Below are positions 22,844 through 30,167 of a stretch of DNA of 37,286 bases, in pieces (within the stretch, counting starts at the first letter, position 1; every line of letters starts with the position of its first letter). The position numbers and the translations under genes were made by a program. Below the pieces are notes generated by a model. The model ran no database searches. It worked only from the letters and a program-made list of their open reading frames with translations, and was not told the origin of the DNA. The DNA comes from an uncultured Treponema sp. (GTDB lineage: Bacteria; Spirochaetota; Spirochaetia; Treponematales; Treponemataceae), in NCBI GenBank assembly GCA_945915085.1, contig CAMEET010000009.1:1-37286 (forward strand). Direction: 5' to 3'.

Positions 22844-24136
22844 ATGGACGAATACCCCTCGCATGTACTGGTTATAATTCTGATTATTTTAATTGTCCTT
22901 TCAATGCTCTTTTCTATTTCTGAAAGTGCCTTTTTAGGAATGAATAAGCTTCGCCTTAGGATTTTGAGAAAAAATAAAAACAAACGTGCTCAAATCGCAG
23001 GAAAACTTTTGGAAAGAAAAGAACATTTAATCAATTCTCTTTTAGTATCAAACGATTTAGTGAATATTCTTCTTTCTTCTATTTTGACTTCCGTTGCGCT
23101 GGAAATTTTTGGTGAAAAAGGTGTAGGAATTGCAACTCTTGCTGCCACTGTTCTTTTATTGATTTTCGGTGAGATTACGCCAAAAACAATTTCTACGCGT
23201 TGTCCGGATAAAATTGCGTACGCTCTTGCTCCGTTTGTAAAATTCATCACAATAATTATGTTTCCGATAGTTGCAGTGGTGACTTTTATTTCCAGAGTTT
23301 TTCTACGGCTTTTTGGCATAAAGACGAAACAAAAAAAACAGTCATATACGGAAGAAGAAATAAAAACTTTTTTTGATATGAGTACGGAAAGCGGAATTAT
23401 CGATAAAAGCGAAAATAAAATGATGAACCAGGTATTTAAATTTTCAGATTTGGAAGCTCAGAACATTATGGTTCCTCGAACAAGAATTCGGGCTGTTTCA
23501 GAGAACGCAACTTATAGTGATATTATTGAAGCGTCTCAGCGTTTCGGTTTTACGCGGTTTCCTGTTTTTAGAGATTCTATCGATGACATTGTCGGAATCA
23601 TCTATATAAAAGATTTGCTCAGATTTAAAGAAAATCCTGAAAGTTTTGAAATAAAAAAAGTGATGAAACCTCCGATTTTTATTCTTGGTACAAAAAAAAT
23701 GTCAGAACTTCAGGAGATTTTGTTTGAAAATCATCAGGCTGTTGCAATTGTTGTAGATGAATATTCTGGGACAGACGGAATTGTTACTGAAAAAGACATT
23801 ACGCGGGAAATTTTTGCGTTTGACGAAGAAACTGCTTTACGTGGAAAAGTTTTTGATTATGATGAAATTGAAAATAAAACTGATTTTGAAGTAAACGGTT
23901 CTGTTCTGCTTCGTGATTTAAAACAGGAACTTCATGTAAATTTTGAATCTGAAATCAATGAAACTATTGGCGGCTGGCTTTGTGAAAAACTGGACAGAAT
24001 GCCTGTAAATGATGATTGTGTTACATTTGAAGGCTGGAATTTTACAATCAAAAAGATGATGAATCGTCACGTTGAAACAGTTCAACTTACAAAATTGGTG
24101 CAGGAAGAAAGCGAGGAGGAGGCAGATTATGAATAG
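22844..24136 (+). CDS. CorC/HlyC-type membrane protein with CBS pair (first paralogue)
   Basis: A 430-residue inner-membrane protein. Domains in order: DUF21 with about four membrane helices (1-165, starting VLVIILIILIVLSMLFSISESAFL), a CBS pair (about 200-330, with the VPRTRIRAVSENATYSDIIEASQRFGFTRFPV start and AIVVDEYSGTDGIVTEKDI), and a C-terminal CorC_HlyC domain (350-420). The family is linked to Mg2+/Co2+ homeostasis or Na+/Mg2+ exchange; haemolysin annotations are historical. GGAGG is 12 nt before ATG, rather far. It overlaps the next gene by 8 nt. Confidence 0.93.
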   Translation: MDEYPSHVLVIILIILIVLSMLFSISESAFLGMNKLRLRILRKNKNKRAQIAGKLLERKEHLINSLLVSNDLVNILLSSILTSVALEIFGEKGVGIATLAATVLLLIFGEITPKTISTRCPDKIAYALAPFVKFITIIMFPIVAVVTFISRVFLRLFGIKTKQKKQSYTEEEIKTFFDMSTESGIIDKSENKMMNQVFKFSDLEAQNIMVPRTRIRAVSENATYSDIIEASQRFGFTRFPVFRDSIDDIVGIIYIKDLLRFKENPESFEIKKVMKPPIFILGTKKMSELQEILFENHQAVAIVVDEYSGTDGIVTEKDITREIFAFDEETALRGKVFDYDEIENKTDFEVNGSVLLRDLKQELHVNFESEINETIGGWLCEKLDRMPVNDDCVTFEGWNFTIKKMMNRHVETVQLTKLVQEESEEEADYE

Positions 24137-25388
24137 TATTCTTACTTTTGTAATTTTAATCATTCTGATAATCCTTGTAGGTTTTTTTTCTTCATCAGAA
24201 ACTGCATATCTTTCTCTGCCAAAACTGAAAGTGCGGAGCATGGTAGAAGAAAGAAAACCTTATGCTAAAATAGTTGCAAAATTAAAATCCAATATGGATA
24301 AACTTTTGACAACTGTCCTGATTGGAACAAACTTTTTGAATTCTTTAGCATCTGCAATTGCTACAGCACTTGCCATTGAATTTCTTGGTTCAAAAGGAAG
24401 TGCAATTGCTCCATTTGTGACAGCATTTTTTATTACAGTATTTGGTCAAATTATGCCGAAAACTGTTGCTTCGCTTTATCCTGAAAATATGGCAAGTTTT
24501 AGTTCTGTGCCACTTTCACTTTTGGAAAAAATATTTTTTCCTGTCATCTGGCTTTTTGAGAGGCTTTCTCATTGTGTTGTATTTCTTGCAGAAAAAATGA
24601 TAAAAAATGACGGATCTATCGTGACTGAAGAAGAACTTAAAACTCTAATTGATGTTGGTTCAAACGAAGGAACTATAGAAAAGGATGAAAGTGAACTTTT
24701 AAATAAAATCATCAAATTTAATAATCTTTCAATTAATGATGTTATGAAACATCGTTCAGTTGTGAGCATGATAAGTGTTGATGCAACTTACAAAGAAGTG
24801 GAGCAGGAGTTTTTGAAATCAGGTTTTTCTACATTGACAGTGTACAGTGGATTTAAAGAAAATGTTGTTGGTGTTTTAAATTATAAAAAACTTCTTTTTG
24901 ATTCTCACAATGATGATTTACAGAAAGGGTATGCAGAAAGAAACATGTCCAAAGTGATGTTTGTGCCGGGAACGCTTTCTTTATTTGAAGTTTTACAGAA
25001 ATTTCGTCAGGATGAACATAAATTTGCAGTTGTTCTTGATGAACAGGGACAGACTCAGGGAATCATAACAATCGAAGATATAATGAAACTTGTTTTCAAA
25101 AATATGTCTGATGAAAATTCTTATGATGACAAACCTGCAGAAGATAAAATTGAACCCGTTTCATATAATACTTTCATTGTACAAGGAGATATGAAAATTG
25201 AGGATGTAAATGAAATACTTGGACTCAAACTCGAATCAGAAGAAATGAACACTGTGGGAGGCTGGCTTTTCGAACAGTTTGGTTACCTTCCTTCCGAACA
25301 GAATGTTTTTGTCAAAGATAATAACGTTTTTACAGTAGAAGAAGTTTTTCAAAGGAGAATAAAAAAAATAAAAATCAAAAAATGCTGA
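24129..25388 (+). CDS. CorC/HlyC-type membrane protein with CBS pair (second paralogue)
   Basis: A 419-residue paralogue of the previous gene with the same order: DUF21 membrane part (ILTFVILIILIILVGFFSSSETAYLSL), CBS pair (KHRSVVSMISVDATYKEVEQEF; AVVLDEQGQTQGIITIEDIM) and CorC_HlyC domain (VNEILGLKLESEEMNTVGGWLF). ATG 24129 is chosen because GAGGAGG lies about 7 nt upstream, inside the first paralogue; an earlier ATG at 24072 would give an unlikely basic extension. The 8-nt overlap means coupled translation, and the two may work as a heteromer. Sequence divergence between them is substantial, so the duplication is not recent. Confidence 0.93.
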   Translation: MNSILTFVILIILIILVGFFSSSETAYLSLPKLKVRSMVEERKPYAKIVAKLKSNMDKLLTTVLIGTNFLNSLASAIATALAIEFLGSKGSAIAPFVTAFFITVFGQIMPKTVASLYPENMASFSSVPLSLLEKIFFPVIWLFERLSHCVVFLAEKMIKNDGSIVTEEELKTLIDVGSNEGTIEKDESELLNKIIKFNNLSINDVMKHRSVVSMISVDATYKEVEQEFLKSGFSTLTVYSGFKENVVGVLNYKKLLFDSHNDDLQKGYAERNMSKVMFVPGTLSLFEVLQKFRQDEHKFAVVLDEQGQTQGIITIEDIMKLVFKNMSDENSYDDKPAEDKIEPVSYNTFIVQGDMKIEDVNEILGLKLESEEMNTVGGWLFEQFGYLPSEQNVFVKDNNVFTVEEVFQRRIKKIKIKKC

Positions 25389-25422
25389 TTTTTGATAGAA
25401 AAAAACGGCAGATTTGTTAGTG

Positions 25423-25474
25423 GGCACATTCGAATATGATAAAGATTAAGATATTTTAATGTGCCACAGTTTTT
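25423..25474. terminator. Terminator between the CorC pair and the convergent omptin gene
   Basis: GGCACATT (25423-25430) pairs perfectly with AATGTGCC (25458-25465) over a 27-nt loop; on the plus strand ACAG and a run of five T follow. Its use on the minus strand is less clear since no T-run follows there directly. Confidence 0.55.
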
Positions 25475-25479
25475 AAGCT

Positions 25480-26424
25480 TTATATTGAAAAACAGTATCC
25501 CAAAGAAATCTGCCATAAAAATCGTGAAGTTCCACCTTGACAGCTTTTATCGATTGTCCAGTTTGTAGGAGTGTAATTTCCATTTTCATCAGTATACCGG
25601 AAATAGTCATTTCCTTTTGACACTGGAATGTATTGCAAAAATCCTTGAACAAAAATTTTATGATGTTTTTGAATGCTGTAACTGAGATTTAAACTTGACT
25701 GTAACTGATAACTCCATGGCATCAAATCCATAAAATGTGTTTTTCTTATGTGATGTTTGTCTAAAGCATTTATATTTGATGTATAAGGACTTATTAAAAA
25801 TTCTCCGTCAATTTTAAGATTAAATAAAACTGGTGAGATAAGTTTTATGCCAACCAAAAATGCATTAGTCTCTTGAAAATATGAAATCACATTCCCTGAA
25901 AACTCTATTTTTTGCCAGTTTTCTTTTTTGTATTTTTTATAACCATCAAAACTATCAAAACCTAAATATTCATAGTTATATGCAACAAATGGTGTGATTG
26001 TAATTTTAAGTGGTAAACAAAAATTATATCCAATCTTTACAAAAATATTTCTGTAAGAATTTAAAAAGTTATCATGGATGGAATAATTTGTTAATTCTGT
26101 ATCATAGTTTAACCAGTCATAATCTTGTATATTGCCGCTGGGAGTAGATGGAAAACCAAAACCTGCACCAAGATTAAAATATGCATATTTAAACAGAGTT
26201 AAATCTACTGAGGCTGAAACAATCGGAACATTTTTTACATCCCAATCGAGGCGACTCAAAACATCATCTGTGTTATGGGAATCGGGATCAAAAACATATT
26301 CTGAGATTGAACCGTTGAGTAAAGAAATATTTGCTTTTGCATCAACTGAAATTATCTTATTCTGTGCAAAAGTAAAACTTGTAATCAATAGTACAAATAA
26401 TGTAATAAAAGCTTTTTTATTCAT
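25480..26424 (-). CDS. Omptin-family outer-membrane protease
   Basis: A 314-residue secreted beta-barrel protein: signal peptide 1-20 (ending SFTFAQ), then alternating hydrophobic strands ending in Phe-Ser-Ile. Alignment by eye to E. coli OmpT is good over the first third (LDWDVKNVPIVSASVDLTL against LDWKFNNAAIIKGAINWDL). Both catalytic pairs appear: Asp101/Asp103 in QDYDWL (OmpT Asp83/Asp85) and Asp222/His224 in LDKHH (OmpT Asp210/His212). Omptins cleave surface substrates, often between basic residues. ATG 26424 is chosen: GGAG lies 8 nt upstream and the signal peptide starts there. It begins 1 nt after the rluA-like stop, so they share a transcript. Confidence 0.82.
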   Translation of the reverse strand: MNKKAFITLFVLLITSFTFAQNKIISVDAKANISLLNGSISEYVFDPDSHNTDDVLSRLDWDVKNVPIVSASVDLTLFKYAYFNLGAGFGFPSTPSGNIQDYDWLNYDTELTNYSIHDNFLNSYRNIFVKIGYNFCLPLKITITPFVAYNYEYLGFDSFDGYKKYKKENWQKIEFSGNVISYFQETNAFLVGIKLISPVLFNLKIDGEFLISPYTSNINALDKHHIRKTHFMDLMPWSYQLQSSLNLSYSIQKHHKIFVQGFLQYIPVSKGNDYFRYTDENGNYTPTNWTIDKSCQGGTSRFLWQISLGYCFSI

Positions 26425-26425
26425 T

Positions 26426-27178
26426 TTATTGCTCCAATGGATCTGGTCCAAATATTTTTGCAAGTTGTTTTCGTGTTGCATCCATATCTTTTTGATAGTC
26501 TGCTATAAAACTTACTTTTTCGCCAGTTGAAGGATGTGAAAATTCAATTTTATAAGCATGAAGAGCCAGCCTTTTTAAAAGAGGACGTTCTTCAAATTCA
26601 TCACCATTCCATCTTTTTTTTATTTCACTAAGTCGAACTGGTTTTTGATTTCCTCCATACAGCGGATCACACACAATGCTGAATCCGTTTGCTGCAAGAT
26701 GAACTCTAATCTGATGAGTGCGACCTGTTTTTGGACGACATTCTATCCATGAATAAGGACCACAATTCCCAATCAGATGAAAATCAGTAACTGAAGGTTT
26801 TCCAAATTTTTTATTTACAACAGTGCGGTGAAGAGCATCTCCATCTGGTTCAAGTTTTAAATCAACATGTAAATCTTCCCACAGAGGATGTCCATAAACT
26901 AATGCATGATAGGTTTTAAGAACTTCTCGGTTTTCAAACTGCATGGAAAGTGAACGTTGTGCTTGTGGATTGCGTGCATAGATAATTAATCCAGAAGTAT
27001 CCTTGTCGATTCTGTGAACGGCATACAGTTTTCCAAATTCTTTTGAAGCAAGAAGATCAAGACGAGGAGCATCAGGATTGTATCTGTCTTGAGCAATCAA
27101 AAGTCCGCTTCTTTTATTTAATACAACTATATCATCATCAGAAAAAATAACTTTATAATCAATATTTTTTTCAGCCAT
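26426..27178 (-). CDS. RluA-family 23S rRNA/tRNA pseudouridine synthase
   Basis: A 250-residue cytosolic RNA-modifying enzyme. The catalytic aspartate is Asp58 in HRIDKDTSGL, and the family motifs LVYGHP, ECRPKTGRTHQIRVHL and the C-terminal RLALHAYKIEF are present. No N-terminal S4 domain is visible, so it resembles the RluA/RluC core; which uridine it modifies cannot be told. The start ATG is preceded by TGATATAAT 6 nt upstream and no Shine-Dalgarno sequence, so its mRNA is predicted to be leaderless. The omptin gene follows at once. Confidence 0.93.
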   Translation of the reverse strand: MAEKNIDYKVIFSDDDIVVLNKRSGLLIAQDRYNPDAPRLDLLASKEFGKLYAVHRIDKDTSGLIIYARNPQAQRSLSMQFENREVLKTYHALVYGHPLWEDLHVDLKLEPDGDALHRTVVNKKFGKPSVTDFHLIGNCGPYSWIECRPKTGRTHQIRVHLAANGFSIVCDPLYGGNQKPVRLSEIKKRWNGDEFEERPLLKRLALHAYKIEFSHPSTGEKVSFIADYQKDMDATRKQLAKIFGPDPLEQ

Positions 27179-27184
27179 TTCAAA

Positions 27185-27213
27185 ATTATATCAAAAAAAA
27201 AGATTATTGAAAA
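27185..27213 (-). promoter_or_regulatory. Promoter of the RluA-type gene, predicted to give a leaderless mRNA
   Basis: On the minus strand: TTTTCA (27213-27208), a 17-nt spacer and TATAAT (27190-27185) preceded by TGA (extended -10). Six bases follow before the ATG, so the A of the start codon is at the expected +1. Confidence 0.55.
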
Positions 27214-27270
27214 CTGAAAGATGAAAAAAGTTTAACCAAAAAGTGCAACTAAATATCGTACCAAAAAAGG

Positions 27271-28617
27271 TTAAACAAGTGCATGTTTCTGCCAGCGGCG
27301 GCTTTTCCATCGAAGGAGCATGACTATGCCGCGAGTAGTTTCGTCTGTTCCAATGCTCAGCCAAAATCCAACAAGTCCAAGTCCGCATTTTAATCCAAGA
27401 ATGTAACTTCCTAAAACCATAATGCACCAGTTGGAAAATATTCCGTAAAAAACTGGAAACTTTACATCACCTGCACCTTTTAACGCTCCTACATAAATCA
27501 GATTGAGCGTTCTACCGAATTCTATATAAATAGAATAAACTAATAGAGTGCTTACAAGAGAAATAACTTCAGGAATAGTTGTAAATGCTCTGATAACTGG
27601 TTTTTTGATAATAATTGCAAGTGTGATAAGTATCATGGAACAAGTAGTTGCAATCAGCTGATATTTATATACTTTTTTGTAAGCAATGTCATTTTGTTTT
27701 GCTCCGACAAAATATCCAGTTTTGATTTGAGTTGCATTTCCCATAGCAACAGCAACTGCAAAAACAAACCTTACAATCGTTTGAACATACACTTGTGCCG
27801 ACATTGCATAAGTTCCGAGTGTTGAAATCATTGCCATAATCACAATCTGACTTACATTGTAAGAAAGACTTTCTCCAGCTGTGGGAAGTCCTACGCTCAA
27901 AATAGTTTTGTAAGTGCTGAATGGAACTTTAAATATTCCTTTAAAAGAAAATTCTACATCTTCTTTTTGTTTTATAAAAATAAAAAATAAAATGCACGAA
28001 ACAAGCATGGAAAATCCTGAAGCAAAAGCTACTCCTCGTACACCAAAAACAGGAAGCCCGAACCAGCCGTAAAGTGAAATTGCATTTCCCAAAACATTAA
28101 CTACATTTGCCACAACAGAAACGATCATTGCCTGATTTGTGTGTCCATAACTTCGAAGAATTGCTCCCTGCAGAAGACTAAAACCTGAAAAGAAGCAGAA
28201 ACATCCGCCGTAAATAATAAAATATTCAAATGCAAAATTGCGAACAGATTCTTCAAGTGTGTAACACATCAAAAGCGGTTTTGTAAAAGCAAAAACCAGA
28301 GTCATAATGATGACAGAAAGAATCAAAAGCATGACAGAACTTGCCTGTGCAATATAATTGAGTTCTTTTTTTGATTTTTGAGCACCAAGATATTGTGCCA
28401 AAACGATTGTGCAACCAGTTCCTATCACTGAAAATAAAAGATTTAAGAAAAAAGCGTATTGTGATACAAGTCCAACAGCGGCTACAGCGTCATTACTGTA
28501 TGAACTGAGCATAAATGTATCAGCTGATGATACAAGAATGCGCATAAATTGTTCCATTGCAATTGGAAAAGTAAGTTTAAACATTGGTAAAGAACCGCGA
28601 TTTTTCTGTGAACTCAT
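27271..28617 (-). CDS. MATE-family multidrug/toxin efflux transporter
   Basis: A 448-residue inner-membrane protein with about twelve helices in two pseudo-symmetric halves, the MATE layout. Typical segments are PIAMEQFMRILVSSADTFMLS at the N terminus (helix 1), VGLVSQYAFFLNLLFSVIGTG, and the second-half SVGLPTAGESLSYNVSQIV. It exchanges cations for H+ or Na+; substrates are unknown. ATG 28617 is chosen because GGGAG lies about 8 nt upstream; the earlier in-frame start at 28674 lies upstream of the ribosome site and near the promoter. It is divergent from purA. Confidence 0.93.
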   Translation of the reverse strand: MSSQKNRGSLPMFKLTFPIAMEQFMRILVSSADTFMLSSYSNDAVAAVGLVSQYAFFLNLLFSVIGTGCTIVLAQYLGAQKSKKELNYIAQASSVMLLILSVIIMTLVFAFTKPLLMCYTLEESVRNFAFEYFIIYGGCFCFFSGFSLLQGAILRSYGHTNQAMIVSVVANVVNVLGNAISLYGWFGLPVFGVRGVAFASGFSMLVSCILFFIFIKQKEDVEFSFKGIFKVPFSTYKTILSVGLPTAGESLSYNVSQIVIMAMISTLGTYAMSAQVYVQTIVRFVFAVAVAMGNATQIKTGYFVGAKQNDIAYKKVYKYQLIATTCSMILITLAIIIKKPVIRAFTTIPEVISLVSTLLVYSIYIEFGRTLNLIYVGALKGAGDVKFPVFYGIFSNWCIMVLGSYILGLKCGLGLVGFWLSIGTDETTRGIVMLLRWKSRRWQKHALV

Positions 28618-28657
28618 AATAATTACTCCCGAAGTTCTGTCATAAAAACTTTGATAT

Positions 28658-28685
28658 ATTGTAGTGAAATGCAAAACTTATGCAA
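28658..28685 (-). promoter_or_regulatory. Putative promoter of the MATE gene
   Basis: Minus strand TTGCAT (28685-28680), a 16-nt spacer and TACAAT (28663-28658). Predicted start is near 28651, leaving about 34 nt of leader with GGGAG. Confidence 0.5.
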
Positions 28686-28767
28686 GATAGTAAAGGATAG
28701 ATTTTTTAACTTAGTAAAAACAGGGACAGACCTTGATAAAGGCGTTTGTTTATAGAAGAAATTTATA

Positions 28768-28796
28768 TTGAATGAAAACTGTTTTTCTGTTAAAAT
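28768..28796 (+). promoter_or_regulatory. purA promoter
   Basis: TTGAAT (28768-28773), a 17-nt spacer and TAAAAT (28791-28796) with TGT directly before it (extended -10). Predicted start is near 28803, giving a 100-nt leader that holds the small ORF and the direct repeats. Confidence 0.65.
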
Positions 28797-28814
28797 CTTT
28801 ATGTAAAAATACTT

Positions 28815-28888
28815 GCGATGATTCTGCATATTTTTACTGCAATTTGTATGATTGTAATTTTTCTTTTTTTTGGTCGCGATGATTCTGC
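28815..28888 (+). repeat. 13-bp direct repeat in the purA leader
   Basis: GCGATGATTCTGC occurs at 28815-28827 and 28876-28888, 61 bp apart; the first copy contains the start codon of the small leader ORF and the second lies just before the purA ribosome site. It could be an operator or an RNA element. Confidence 0.6.
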
Positions 28889-28907
28889 GGCAAGGAAGTT
28901 ACCATGA
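28818..28907 (+). CDS. Candidate 29-residue leader peptide overlapping purA
   Basis: An ATG at 28818, 15 nt after the predicted transcription start, opens 29 codons: a hydrophobic stretch (MILHIFTAICMIVIFLFF) and a polar end (GRDDSAARKLP). The stop TGA overlaps the purA ATG as ATGA, an arrangement typical of translational coupling. No clear ribosome site precedes it. The purA SD (AAGGAA) lies inside its last codons. It may be a real small membrane peptide, a regulatory leader ORF, or chance; the exact overlap favours more than chance but does not prove it. Confidence 0.4.
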   Translation: MILHIFTAICMIVIFLFFGRDDSAARKLP

Positions 28908-30127
28908 ACATTGTAGTTATGGGGGCCCAGTGGGGTGATGAAGGTAAAGGTAAAATTGTTGATTACCTTGCACAAGATGCTAAATATGTAGTTCGTTTTG
29001 CCGGTGGTGCAAATGCCGGACATACGATTGTTGTTGACGGCAAAAAATATGCACTTCATCAGGTTCCTTCTGGAATTCTTTATCCTGGAAAGTCTGTTTT
29101 TCTTGGTTCTGGTATGGTTATTGACCCTGAAGCTCTTTTTAAGGAACTTCAGATGCTCAAAGATAATGGAATTGACTGGGAAGGACGTGTTTTTATTTCT
29201 GACCGGGCTCATTTAACTCTTCCTGGATATCGTGAGATGGATAAATCTCGTGATGCTGCAAGAAAACGTCCTATTGGTACTACTGGTCGTGGAATTGGTA
29301 CTACTTATTCTATGAAATCTGAACGCGATGGTATTCGTGTTGCTGATTTGGATTGGGATGAAAAATGGAATGATTTGGACGATGCTGATAAAAAATTCCT
29401 CGAACAATACAAAGAGCAGCTTATTTCTATGCGTGTAAATATTGCTGCAAAAATGTTCGAATATCGAAACGAGAATATTTTGTTTGAAGGTGCACAGGGG
29501 GCTATGCTCGATATTGATTCGGGAACTTATCCTTATGTTTCTTCTGGAGCATCAGGTTCTTATGGCGCAGCTTCTGGTGCTGGAATTGGTCCTAAAGCTT
29601 TGGATAAAATTTATGGTGTTTTCAAGGCTTATGAAACTCGTGTAGGAAATGGTCCTATGCCTTCTGAATTCAATGCTGAAACTGAAGGTGAACTTTGTGA
29701 TTATGTCCGCAAGACTGGTAATGAATTTGGTGTTACAACTGGTCGACCACGTCGCTGCGGTTATCTTGATTTAGTTGCTCTTCGTTATGCATGTCATGTA
29801 AATTCTATTGATAATCTTGTTTTAACTCATCTTGATATTTATGATGATATGAATGAGATTGAAGCTTGTGTTGCTTATGATATCGACGGTCAGATTGTGA
29901 CAGATTTCCCAGCTTCTATTCCTGATTTGAATAAAGCAAAACCTGTTTTGCAGAAATTTGCTGGTTGGAAACAGGCTATTACATCATGTACTTCTTATGA
30001 TCAGCTTCCAAAAAATGCAAAAGAATATATTGAATATATCGAAGATTTTACTGGTACAAAAGTAGGCATTGTTTCTGTTGGTGCAGACAGAAATCAAACT
30101 TTTGTTCGTGAAAAAATCTGGAAATAA
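28904..30127 (+). CDS. purA: Adenylosuccinate synthetase
   Basis: Makes adenylosuccinate from IMP, aspartate and GTP, the first committed step to AMP. Visible motifs: the GTP/IMP-binding GAQWGDEGKGKIVDYL (7-22) with Asp12 and the catalytic GGANAGHTIV with His40; IGTTGRGIGTTY; FEGAQGAMLDIDSGTYPYV; VTTGRPRRCGYLDL. At 407 residues it is somewhat shorter than E. coli PurA. AGGAA lies about 7 nt before the ATG. The start overlaps the stop of the small upstream ORF. The next gene follows after 40 nt with no terminator. Confidence 0.98.
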   Translation: MNIVVMGAQWGDEGKGKIVDYLAQDAKYVVRFAGGANAGHTIVVDGKKYALHQVPSGILYPGKSVFLGSGMVIDPEALFKELQMLKDNGIDWEGRVFISDRAHLTLPGYREMDKSRDAARKRPIGTTGRGIGTTYSMKSERDGIRVADLDWDEKWNDLDDADKKFLEQYKEQLISMRVNIAAKMFEYRNENILFEGAQGAMLDIDSGTYPYVSSGASGSYGAASGAGIGPKALDKIYGVFKAYETRVGNGPMPSEFNAETEGELCDYVRKTGNEFGVTTGRPRRCGYLDLVALRYACHVNSIDNLVLTHLDIYDDMNEIEACVAYDIDGQIVTDFPASIPDLNKAKPVLQKFAGWKQAITSCTSYDQLPKNAKEYIEYIEDFTGTKVGIVSVGADRNQTFVREKIWK

Positions 30128-30167
30128 TTTTATAAGTTATTAATCAAAAACAAGGACAAACGGAAAT

